A DNA stretch of 26,442 nucleotides from SZUA-365 sp034002405 (GCA_034002405.1 JAVFAS010000052.1:1-26442), one strand, 5' to 3'; shown: positions 1 to 6,050, counted from the first letter of the stretch. Made by a program: numbers and translations. Notes: generated by a model not told the origin, from the letters alone.

Positions 1-1
1 G

Positions 2-970
2 CCGTCGCTAATCGCAATGGAAGGGGAAAACACCCAGTCGCGTTATATCGCGCAGCAGGTGCTCGAGCTGCGGGAGGAAGGTGTGCCGCTCAAGGAAATC
101 TCCGTGCTCTTCCGCGCGGGCTATCATAGTTTCGACCTCGAGATCGAACTCGCGCGGTATAACATTCCCTACGTGAAATACGGCGGACTCAAGCTGATGG
201 AGACCGCGCATATCAAGGACATGCTCGCATACTTGCGCGTGATCGAGAATCCGAAGGACGTCGTCTCCTGGACGCGCATCCTGCTGCTGCTCGACGGCGT
301 GGGTCCCGTCAGCGCCGAGCGTCTCACCGACGAAATCACCCGTGGCGTGAATCCCCTCGCCGAATCCGCCACCGAACGTCTCGCGCAGCTCGTGCGCGGG
401 GCGGAGCTACCGGTGCTGCTCGACGTGCTGCGGGAAGTGGCGCCCGAGCGCATCGCCCCGGGCGATAAAACCGAGCGGCTGCTCCGATATTATACACCAA
501 TTCTGAAAGCGCGCTACGACGACCATCCCAAGCGGCTCAAGGACCTCGAGATGTTCCAGACCATCGCCGAGCGTTACGGCCAGCTTTCCATCATGCTCAC
601 CGACATGGCCCTCGAGCCGCCGAACGAGAGCGTCGAGGACATTCTCCCCGAGGGACACGAGGACGAATTCCTCACGCTCTCGACCATCCATTCCGCCAAG
701 GGACTCGAGTGGAACACCGTCTTCGTCATGTACCTCGTCGACGGCCGTTTCCCCGTCACCGCCGCCGCCGACAGCTTCGAATCTATGGAAGAAGAACGCC
801 GGCTCTTCTACGTCGCCTGCACCCGCGCCAAGCAGCGCCTCTACCTCACCTATCCCACCAACATCTTCGACCGCGCCACCGGTACCGTCCTCAGCAAGCC
901 CTCCCGCTTCCTCGACGGTATCCCCGACCAGCTCATCGAGGGGTATGTGGTGGAGAGGGAGGAGGATTGA
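2..970 (+). CDS. UvrD/Rep-family DNA helicase, C-terminal part (5' end outside window)
   Basis: The reading frame is open from the first bases, so only the last 322 codons are present. It encodes the C-terminal half of a superfamily 1A 3'-5' DNA helicase (UvrD/PcrA/Rep), an ATP-driven motor for repair and replication restart. The visible part starts in domain 2A with the usual sequence around ISVLFRAGYHSF and KYGGLKLMETAHIKD. It continues through the helical 2B-type insertion, then reaches motif V (TLSTIHSAKGLEW, about nt 677-715) and motif VI (ERRLFYVACTRAKQRLYLTYP region, about nt 793-855) with its arginine finger. The Walker A half is missing because it lies upstream of the window, not because of a break. 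Whether it is UvrD, PcrA or a paralogue cannot be decided from this half. No gene follows on this strand for 185 bp. Confidence 0.95.
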   Translation, partial: PSLIAMEGENTQSRYIAQQVLELREEGVPLKEISVLFRAGYHSFDLEIELARYNIPYVKYGGLKLMETAHIKDMLAYLRVIENPKDVVSWTRILLLLDGVGPVSAERLTDEITRGVNPLAESATERLAQLVRGAELPVLLDVLREVAPERIAPGDKTERLLRYYTPILKARYDDHPKRLKDLEMFQTIAERYGQLSIMLTDMALEPPNESVEDILPEGHEDEFLTLSTIHSAKGLEWNTVFVMYLVDGRFPVTAAADSFESMEEERRLFYVACTRAKQRLYLTYPTNIFDRATGTVLSKPSRFLDGIPDQLIEGYVVEREED

Positions 971-1155
971 CCGGCTGGCGTGGCTGGACGTTCGAAGCAT
1001 GATTGCCGGGTCAGGCAGTCCATGGGAGAGCGGAGACAATGGGTCGTTCAACGGAACACCGCGAGGGGAGTTGCATTCGCGGGAAGTATTCAATACGTTG
1101 CCCGGCGCCAAGGTGGCAGGGGAATCAATGACCGACAGGATCTCAGGAAGAACGC

Positions 1156-1845
1156 ATGAAGAACAAGATGTTTGCAGCGTTGACAGGCGATTTGGTGAAT
1201 TCATCCATGCTCACCACTGGAGAGAGCCAAATGGCCATGCGTTGGCTGAGAGAAGCCGCAATGAGATTCGCGATCCTGTATCCCGGAAGCATTGAGGGAG
1301 GAATGGACACGTTTCGCCATGATAGTTGGCAGGTCTTGCTTGCACGACCTTCATTGTGCTTGCGTCTTGCCTTATACTTGCGAACGGCAATCAAACTTCA
1401 TTCAGACAAGAAAACCAGGTATGACACCCGCATATCCATCGGTCTTGGTGAGGTGGAGTCGATTGCGGAATCCAGAATATCCGATTCGCGTGGAAAGGCG
1501 TTCACCATTTCCGGAAAGAACCTCGATGCCATGGCCCGAAACCGGCTGGTATGCCAGGCACAGGATGAGGAGTCGATCGGCTTCTCCTTGTTCAGCCGTA
1601 CCGCCGTGCCTCTGCTTGATTGTTTGGTGCTGGATTGGACACCCACGGAAGCGCATGCTGTCCATGGAGCAATTGAAGGGCGCACGCAAGAAGAAATCGC
1701 TCAGCTTCTTCCGCCGAATCCACGTACCGGCAGGGCTGTGACCCGGCAGGCTGTATCGGACTCGTTGGAGCGCGCGTACTGGGGCACGGTTGAGGACGTA
1801 CTGAACTTCATCGAAAACGAGAGCAAGCTCTGGGGCTTGCAGTGA
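1156..1845 (+). CDS. SatD-family protein: cyclase-like N-terminal domain plus C-terminal helix-turn-helix
   Basis: A 229-residue protein that I recognise as SatD family, named after an acid-tolerance locus of Streptococcus mutans; the biochemical function is unknown. The start ATG has AGGAAG five bases upstream. Residues 7-16 (AALTGDLVNS) hold D12. Residues 48-61 (GGMDTFRHDSWQVL) hold D51 and D56. Residues 91-125 contain RISIGLGEV followed by GKAFTISGKNLD. This order (Asp after a first strand, Asp in a beta hairpin, an R-x-x-IGxG strand, then G-x-A-x-x-x-S-x-x-LD) resembles class III nucleotidyl cyclase and GGDEF-type palm domains. Residues 163-208 look like a helix-turn-helix. GC content is near 50% (29 of 60 in a hand-counted line) against roughly 65% in the neighbours, suggesting transfer. 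A weak promoter-like pair, TTG (1071) and TACGTTGC (1094), lies upstream. It is followed by a DUF3307 gene, a pairing I recall from other genomes. Confidence 0.78.
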   Translation: MKNKMFAALTGDLVNSSMLTTGESQMAMRWLREAAMRFAILYPGSIEGGMDTFRHDSWQVLLARPSLCLRLALYLRTAIKLHSDKKTRYDTRISIGLGEVESIAESRISDSRGKAFTISGKNLDAMARNRLVCQAQDEESIGFSLFSRTAVPLLDCLVLDWTPTEAHAVHGAIEGRTQEEIAQLLPPNPRTGRAVTRQAVSDSLERAYWGTVEDVLNFIENESKLWGLQ

Positions 1846-1864
1846 TCGAGCGCAAGCCCTGGAG
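1828..1864 (+). promoter_or_regulatory. RNA hairpin at the satD / DUF3307 junction
   Basis: Left arm 1828-1840 and right arm 1852-1864 can form a 13-bp RNA stem: eight perfect pairs next to the loop (GGGCTTGC with GCAAGCCC), then five more including two G-U wobbles. The loop has 11 nt. The satD stop codon (1843-1845) lies in the loop. No T-run follows, so it is not a classical intrinsic terminator. It may set the ratio of the two products or protect the upstream message. The structure is seen; the role is inferred. Confidence 0.45.
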
Positions 1865-1910
1865 TTTGCGTTCTCGAGTTGCAAGTTTCTGCCGTGACTG
1901 ATCAGGAAAA

Positions 1911-2603
1911 ATGAATATGGAAAAAGCAGTTGCTGTCCTTATCGCAGCCCATTTTCTTGGGGATTTCCTGTTTCAAACCGACTGGCTGGTTGACCGCAAG
2001 AAACGGCTGCCTTTCATGTTCGTTCATTGCTTGATTCATGCAGTGCTCGTGTACGTCATGTATCAAGAATGGGCGAACTGGCAGCTTCCGGTGGCGATCC
2101 TGTTCCTTCACATGACGATTGACAAGGTGAAACAGGCTTGGACCTCGGATACCGCGGCATCCTTTGCGTGGGATCAGGCCGCACATATTCTCGGCCTGAT
2201 CGGAGTTGGGTGGCTATTCCTGAACATGGGCTGGCAACCACCATTTCGTGGGTTTGGCTATGTGTGGCTGATCGGGTTTGCCGGGTTCATCGCGACTGTA
2301 CGAGGAAGCGGATATTTCATCGGAAGAGTCGCGGAATGGATCAAGAAAAAGAACAGCCTGGAAATCGACGGGCTCGAAAATGGTGGCGCCATGATCGGCG
2401 AGATGGAACGTGCGCTGATTTTTCTGTTGATTTTCATCGGCCAGCCCGCGGGAATCGGTTTCCTGGTTGCCGCCAAGTCCATCTTGCGTTTTGAGGAAGC
2501 CAAGAAGCAGAAACTGGCGGAATATGTGCTTATCGGCACACTTCTGAGTTTTTCGCTTGCCATTGCCATTGCGACCGCCACTCGATTCGTTATGAAATTA
2601 TAG
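1911..2603 (+). CDS. DUF3307 family integral membrane protein
   Basis: A 230-residue polytopic membrane protein of the DUF3307 family; no activity is established. Six to seven hydrophobic segments are visible, at about residues 5-22, 34-50, 58-72, 90-106, 116-131, 167-188 and 204-226. Family features are HFLGDFLFQTD (14-24), the His/Asp pairs H39/H43, H67/D71 and D88/H92 in or beside membrane segments, the cytoplasmic-looking motif GLENGGAMIGEMER (154-167), and KSILRF followed by EYVLIGT (189-210). The repeated intramembrane His and Asp residues could bind a metal or protons. An alternative start at 1917 (MEKAVAVL) fits the AGGA at 1904-1907 better, with a 9-nt spacing instead of 3. It lies 65 bp after the satD-like gene and shares its lower GC content, so the two probably act and move together. 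Confidence 0.8.
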   Translation: MNMEKAVAVLIAAHFLGDFLFQTDWLVDRKKRLPFMFVHCLIHAVLVYVMYQEWANWQLPVAILFLHMTIDKVKQAWTSDTAASFAWDQAAHILGLIGVGWLFLNMGWQPPFRGFGYVWLIGFAGFIATVRGSGYFIGRVAEWIKKKNSLEIDGLENGGAMIGEMERALIFLLIFIGQPAGIGFLVAAKSILRFEEAKKQKLAEYVLIGTLLSFSLAIAIATATRFVMKL

Positions 2604-2610
2604 GTCGAAA

Positions 2611-3069
2611 TTGATCCAGGAAATACCCACCTCAGATGCTCCGATGGAGCTGCTGCTCATCGCCGATCCCTCGGAAGACAACATCCGCTCCTATCTTCCG
2701 GCGTCGCGGTGCTTCGTTGTCTCGAGCGAGGCGGTGGTGCGTGGCGCTTGCGTCGTGCTGCCACGCGGGGCGGACGTGTACGAACTCATGAGCATCGCGG
2801 TGGATCCCGCCCACCAGAAGTCCGGATACGGCACGGCGCTGTTGAAATGGGTGATCGAATGCTACCGCAACGCCGGCGCGCGGTGCCTCGAAGTCGGCAC
2901 CGGCACGTTCGGCTATCAGCTCGCCTTCTACCAGCGCCATGGTTTCCGGGTAACGCGCATCGACCATGACTTCTTCGTCAACAACTACCCCGAGCCCATC
3001 TTCGAGGACGGCATACAGCTCTTCGACATGCTGCGTCTCGCGCTGTGGTATTCGGGCAGCGTTGACTGA
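2611..3069 (+). CDS. GNAT family N-acetyltransferase
   Basis: A 152-residue single-domain Gcn5-related acetyltransferase that transfers the acetyl group of acetyl-CoA to an unidentified amine. Motif A is clear: ELMSIAVDPAHQKSGYGTALL (about residues 58-78), with the Q-x-x-G-x-G pyrophosphate-binding loop. LAFYQRHGF (about 104-112) is motif B. The frame begins with TTG at 2611, seven bases after the DUF3307 stop and with AGGT upstream. An ATG at 2644 would shorten it by 11 residues and has no clear ribosome-binding site. Codon use and GC look like the chromosomal neighbours rather than the two preceding low-GC genes, so it is probably resident sequence next to the island. The substrate cannot be read from the sequence. 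Confidence 0.85.
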   Translation: MIQEIPTSDAPMELLLIADPSEDNIRSYLPASRCFVVSSEAVVRGACVVLPRGADVYELMSIAVDPAHQKSGYGTALLKWVIECYRNAGARCLEVGTGTFGYQLAFYQRHGFRVTRIDHDFFVNNYPEPIFEDGIQLFDMLRLALWYSGSVD

Positions 3070-3080
3070 CTATTCGCTTG

Positions 3081-3419
3081 ACGGGGGGTGGATGTCTGGT
3101 CGTGAATAACTCTCGTCATCCCGAGTAGACGTACGCCGGAGGCGTACGTCGTAACGAGGGACCGTGCCTCGATACGTCGTCCCGCTTCGCGGTCCGACTA
3201 CTCTGCATGACGGGGGGAGATGTCTAGTCGTGAATAACTCTCGTCATCCCGAGTAGACGTACGCCGGAGGCGTACGTCGTAACGAGGGACCGTGCCTCGA
3301 TACGTCGTCCCGCTTCGCGGTCCGACTACTCTGCAAGATGGGGGGAATGTCTGGTCGTGAATAACTCTCGTCATCCCGAGTAGACGTACGCCGGAGGCGT
3401 ACGTCGTAACGAGGGACCG
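3081..3419 (+). repeat. Tandem 127-128 bp repeat array of palindromic units
   Basis: Three copies begin at 3099, 3227 and 3354 (periods 128 and 127). The third departs from the others after 3419, where a gene-bearing segment takes over. Each unit carries the outer motif CGTCATCCCGAGTAG, then a perfect hairpin (GACGTACGCC, GGA loop, GGCGTACGTC; 3128-3150 in copy 1), then the inner motif CGTAACGAGGGACCG. In copies 1 and 2 two bases follow, and then the inverted inner motif CCTCGATACG, a second hairpin arm and an inverted outer motif (3198-3212, 12 of 15 matching). Each complete unit is thus a roughly 99-bp compound palindrome. The 422 bp between the acetyltransferase and the GIY-YIG gene hold no other gene. 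Confidence 0.9.
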
Positions 3420-3826
3420 CTAATTCTCTTGATTGTTATCCCTTATCGACATTCCTTCCATGCTTCCAATGTCCTATTGCAGGGAGCAGCAATGAAGGAA
3501 TCATGGGTGTACATCCTCGAGTGTCGCGACGGGTCTTACTATACGGGTTGTACGACAAATATTGAGCAGCGTTTGGCGCAGCACGAAGCTGGCGTCTGCG
3601 ATGGGTACACCTCGAAACGTCTGCCCGTGAAGCTCGTCTGGACAGCGCATTTCTCGGATATCAGGGATGCTATTTCCGCGGAAAGGAGACTGAAGAAGTG
3701 GAGTCGGAAGAAGAAGGCTGCGTTGATTCGTGGGGATATCGATGCGCTTCGCAGACATGCGAAGAAAACTTTTTAACTGCCGTCCCTCGTTACGCCGACG
3801 CTTCGCGTCGGCTACTCGGGATGACG
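3369..3826 (+). mobile_element. Putative palindromic mobile element enclosing a GIY-YIG nuclease gene
   Basis: A 458-bp segment bounded by perfect 15-bp inverted repeats: CGTCATCCCGAGTAG at 3369-3383 and its exact complement at 3812-3826. Inside these lies a second inverted pair, 3405-3419 and 3780-3794, matching 14 of 15. Between outer and inner repeats each arm carries its own perfect hairpin: 9-bp stem with GGA loop at 3384-3404 and 7-bp stem with TTC loop at 3795-3811. The only gene between the arms is the GIY-YIG nuclease, whose stop codon is three bases from the right inner repeat. Related palindromes without the gene lie directly upstream and at 5923-6050. The architecture is seen; mobility is inferred. 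No target-site duplication is evident. Confidence 0.6.
3492..3776 (+). CDS. Small GIY-YIG nuclease family protein (YhbQ/UPF0213-like)
   Basis: A 94-residue single-domain GIY-YIG protein. This fold is used by structure-specific and homing endonucleases; the small stand-alone bacterial members have no settled role. The core is intact: WVYILECRDG (residues 5-14) with Y7, SYYTGC (15-20) with Y17 and G19, R27 in EQRLAQH, and the catalytic-type E64 in SAERRLKKW. The C-terminal tail is strongly basic (WSRKKKAAL), suiting nucleic-acid binding. ATG at 3492 is chosen because AGGGAG lies five bases upstream and the domain starts at residue 5; the longer in-frame extension to 3429 carries no domain sequence. 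The gene stands alone, enclosed on both sides by inverted copies of one repeat, so it may act on that repeat. Confidence 0.9.
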   Translation: MKESWVYILECRDGSYYTGCTTNIEQRLAQHEAGVCDGYTSKRLPVKLVWTAHFSDIRDAISAERRLKKWSRKKKAALIRGDIDALRRHAKKTF

Positions 3827-3934
3827 GGTTGGTATCGGCTACTCGGGATGACGGGTTGGTATCGGCTACTCGGGATGACGGGTTGGTATCGGCTACTCGG
3901 GATGACGAAGTGTGGTGACCCTCCGCTCGGTGTA
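3808..3934 (+). repeat. 27-bp tandem repeat, 4 units, up to the assembly gap
   Basis: Units start at 3808, 3835, 3862 and 3889; the last diverges after 19 bases. Each contains the outer terminal repeat CTACTCGGGATGACG of the neighbouring palindromic element, followed by GGTTGGTAT. The array therefore looks like local amplification of the element's right end. The same 127 bases occur again after the N run. Confidence 0.95.
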
Positions 3935-4034
3935 NNNNNNNNNNNNNNNNNNNNNNNNNNNNNNNNNNNNNNNNNNNNNNNNNNNNNNNNNNNNNNNNNN
4001 NNNNNNNNNNNNNNNNNNNNNNNNNNNNNNNNNN
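3935..4034. other. Assembly gap (100 N), probably artificial
   Basis: Exactly 100 N. The 127 bases before the run (3808-3934) are identical to the 127 bases after it (4035-4161). This is what is expected when two overlapping contigs are joined as a scaffold without merging. Open frames that cross this run are chimeric. Confidence 0.97.
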
Positions 4035-4161
4035 TCGGCTACTCGGGATGACGGGTTGGTATCGGCTACTCGGGATGACGGGTTGGTATCGGCTACTCGG
4101 GATGACGGGTTGGTATCGGCTACTCGGGATGACGAAGTGTGGTGACCCTCCGCTCGGTGTA
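4035..4161 (+). repeat. Second copy of the 27-bp array (duplicate of 3808-3934)
   Basis: Units start at 4035, 4062, 4089 and 4116. The last unit and its flank form the 3' end of the yigZ-like gene on the minus strand: the stop codon TAG (4120-4122, complement) is the end of the repeat's CGTCATCCCGAGTAG. The true number of units in the genome cannot be known from this assembly. Confidence 0.9.
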
Positions 4162-4764
4162 CGTATCGAGATCCTCGAGCAACCGAACCCGCACGGACTG
4201 CCGCACGGAGACGGTGTAGCGGGTGGCGTCGAGGTAGATGCGGTCGAGGATGGCGACCCCGTGGGACTCGAGGACGTGATGCACCTGGCTGGTGACGTCG
4301 TAGGGGAAGTCGAGGATGAGGGTGTCGGTCAGGTAGCGGCGTTCGATGGCGCAGCGGGCGAGCACGGCGTCGGCGGCGTCGGTGTAGGCGCGGGCGAGTC
4401 CGCCGACCCCGAGTTTCGTGCCACCGAAATAGCGCACGACCACGATGCCCAGATCGGTCAGGCCGAGACGGTCGATGGATCCGAGAATGCGCTTGCCGGC
4501 CGTGCCGCTCGGCTCGCCGTCGTCGCTGTAGCGGAATTCCGTACCCTCATATCCGAAACGCCAGGCGAAACAGTGGTGGGTGGCGTTGTAATGCTCTTTC
4601 CGCAGGGACTCGAGCGCGGTGGTGAAGGTCGCGGCGTCGGCGCAGGGGATCGCGTAGGATAAGAATCGCGAACCGACTATCTTGATTTCGCTCTCCTCGC
4701 GCGCCGCGATGGTGCGGTAGGAATCATTCGCGTCGGCGTCTTGTTGCTGTTCGATGTGCGGCAT
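4120..4764 (-). CDS. yigZ: YigZ/IMPACT (UPF0029) family protein
   Basis: A 214-residue member of the YigZ/IMPACT family, close to the usual 205-210. The family has an N-terminal domain with a ribosomal S5 domain 2-like fold and a ferredoxin-like C-terminal domain. In eukaryotes IMPACT modulates Gcn2; the bacterial role is unsettled. Diagnostic stretches are YSDDGEPSGTAGKRIL (79-94) and VVVRYFGGTKLGVGGLARAY (108-127). The ATG at 4764 is preferred; an in-frame TTG at 4827 would add 21 residues of unlikely sequence and run almost to the divergent bshA start. The last residues (TLRHPE) and the stop codon are encoded by the outer terminal repeat of the palindromic element family, so the native C-terminus may have been replaced. 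It converges on the GIY-YIG gene and diverges from bshA. Confidence 0.9.
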   Translation of the reverse strand: MPHIEQQQDADANDSYRTIAAREESEIKIVGSRFLSYAIPCADAATFTTALESLRKEHYNATHHCFAWRFGYEGTEFRYSDDGEPSGTAGKRILGSIDRLGLTDLGIVVVRYFGGTKLGVGGLARAYTDAADAVLARCAIERRYLTDTLILDFPYDVTSQVHHVLESHGVAILDRIYLDATRYTVSVRQSVRVRLLEDLDTYTERRVTTLRHPE

Positions 4765-4795
4765 GCTGCTGCTGGTTACTGGCACGGCATCTGGA

Positions 4796-4827
4796 ACAAG
4801 GTACTGAATCCCCGGGAGGTCTTCCAA
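4796..4827 (-). promoter_or_regulatory. Candidate promoter for the yigZ-like gene
   Basis: On the minus strand TTG (4825-4827) is followed after 21 bases by TACCTTGT (4796-4803), close to the Bacteroidota pattern TTG-(19-21)-TAnnTTTG. The predicted transcript would start about 28 bases before the ATG at 4764. Short degenerate motifs occur by chance, so this is weak. Confidence 0.25.
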
Positions 4828-4829
4828 CG

Positions 4830-5788
4830 ATGAACATCGGCATTACCTGTTATCCCACCTACGGCGGCAGCGGCGTCGTGGCCACCGAACTTGGTCTGGC
4901 GCTGGCGGATCGCGGTCATGAAGTGCATTTCATCACGTATGACCGGCCGTTCCGCCTGGACCATTTTCACGACCGCGTCTATTTTCACGGCGTGGAGACG
5001 AGCAATTACCCGTTGTTCGAATTCGACATGTACACGCTGGCGCTGACCAGCAAGCTGGTGGAGGTGGTGGAATACCAGAAGCTCGACATCCTGCACATGC
5101 ATTACGCCATCCCCCACGCGGTGAGCGCCTATCTCGCGCGGCAGATCCTCGGACAGGACAATATCAAGACCGTCACCACGCTGCATGGCACGGATTCGAC
5201 GCTGGTGGGACTCGAACCGTCCTTCCTCCCCCTGATGCGCTTCGCCCTGCAGCACAGCGACGGCGTGACGGCCGTCTCGCGCTTCCTGCGCGACAAGACG
5301 CTGAGCACGTATCAGCTGGACATGGACATCGAGGCCATCCCCAATTTCATCGACACCGAGGTCTATGCCCCGCGTCCCTCCTGCAAGTACCGCGAACTGT
5401 TTTCGCCCAATGGCGAGAAGGTGATCGTGCATACCTCGAATTTCCGTCCCGTCAAACGCGTGCAGGATGTCATTCGTACCTTCGAAAAGGTGAAAAAACA
5501 GCTCCCCGCGAAATTGCTGCTGATCGGCGATGGTCCCGAACGAACGGATTGCGAGGCGCTCTGCCGCGAACTCGGGGTGCAGGACGATGTGCGCTTCCTC
5601 GGCAAGCAGGACGCCCTCGTCGATATCCTCGCGGCCTCGGACCTGTTCATGCTGCCCAGCCAGTCCGAAAGCTTCGGCCTCTCCGCGCTCGAGGCCATGA
5701 GCTGCGGAGTCCCGGTGATTTCCACCAGCATCGGCGGCATCCCGGAAGTGAACCTCCACGCCGAAACCGGCTACATTGCCGAAATCGG
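4830..5788 (+). CDS. bshA: BshA-type glycosyltransferase (N-acetyl-glucosaminyl L-malate synthase), 3' end lost in gap
   Basis: GT4-family glycosyltransferase matching BshA, which joins UDP-N-acetylglucosamine to L-malate in the first step of bacillithiol synthesis, a cytoplasmic low-molecular-weight thiol. Seen: the N-terminal donor/acceptor loop CYPTYGGSGVVATELG (7-22), HYAIPHAVSAYLA (91-103), LHGTDSTLVG (118-127), the Rossmann segment VHTSNFRPVKR (200-210), LIGDGPE (231-237), and the EX7E-type SESFGLSALEAMSCGVPV (279-296). The start ATG has GGGAGG ten bases upstream. 319 codons are present; the family has about 380, so roughly 60 codons including the C-terminal helix fall in the N run. Open sequence after the N run in this frame is unrelated repeat DNA and not part of the gene. 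No bshB or bshC is in the window, so the bacillithiol role rests on similarity. Confidence 0.9.
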
Positions 5789-5888
5789 NNNNNNNNNNNN
5801 NNNNNNNNNNNNNNNNNNNNNNNNNNNNNNNNNNNNNNNNNNNNNNNNNNNNNNNNNNNNNNNNNNNNNNNNNNNNNNNNNNNNNNNN
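5789..5888. other. Assembly gap (100 N) truncating bshA
   Basis: Exactly 100 N of nominal length. Sequence on the two sides does not overlap. About 60 codons of bshA plus a stop are still needed, so the real gap should exceed roughly 180 bases. The right side begins inside a heptamer array, a likely reason for assembly failure. Confidence 0.97.
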
Positions 5889-5916
5889 GTTGGCCGTTGG
5901 CCGTTGGCCGTTGGCA
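5889..5916 (+). repeat. Heptamer tandem repeat (GTTGGCC)
   Basis: Three perfect GTTGGCC units and one GTTGGCA directly after the N run. The array may continue into the gap. It is noncoding. Confidence 0.9.
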
Positions 5917-5922
5917 ATAAAT

Positions 5923-6050
5923 CGTCACCCCGAGTAGCTCGGACCGGCCGCCGGAGGCGGACGGGACGAGCGTATCGAGGGGCGGTTGCTACGAATCGGC
6001 CATCCCTCGTTACGCCGTCCCGCTTCGCGGTCCGGCTACTCGGGATGACG
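5923..6050 (+). repeat. Solitary 128-bp palindromic element (MITE/REP-like)
   Basis: The outer inverted repeats CGTCACCCCGAGTAG (5923-5937) and CTACTCGGGATGACG (6036-6050) match 14 of 15. The inner pair 5971-5985 and 6000-6014 matches 12 of 15. Each arm contains a further short self-complementary segment, with CCGCC-GGA-GGCGG on the left and an imperfect CCGTCCCGC / GCGGTCCGG on the right. It is the same plan as the GIY-YIG-bearing element, with only 14 bases at the apex instead of a gene. The stretch 5889-6179 between bshA and the TPR gene holds this element and two heptamer arrays, and no gene. Confidence 0.85.

Noticed and set aside
407..1204. A 265-codon minus-strand frame over the helicase end and the following spacer
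   Set aside because: Most of it is antisense to helicase motifs V and VI; the composition is that of a shadow frame and there is no ribosome-binding site.
1156..2603. Identifying the SatD/DUF3307 pair with a known cyclic-oligonucleotide defence system such as CBASS or Panoptes
   Set aside because: Only the general layout (possible nucleotide enzyme plus membrane protein) is similar; family signatures point to SatD and DUF3307, for which no such role is established.
3808..4161. Regularly spaced short repeats that could suggest a CRISPR array
   Set aside because: The 27-bp units are directly adjacent with no unique spacers and no cas genes are near; this is a tandem array of an element end, duplicated across a scaffold gap.
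3698..4662. Open frames reading through the N run at 3935-4034, and a 204-codon plus-strand frame at 4048-4662
   Set aside because: They are made of repeat sequence, N and the antisense of yigZ; no domain is visible and the minus-strand YigZ signatures are clear.
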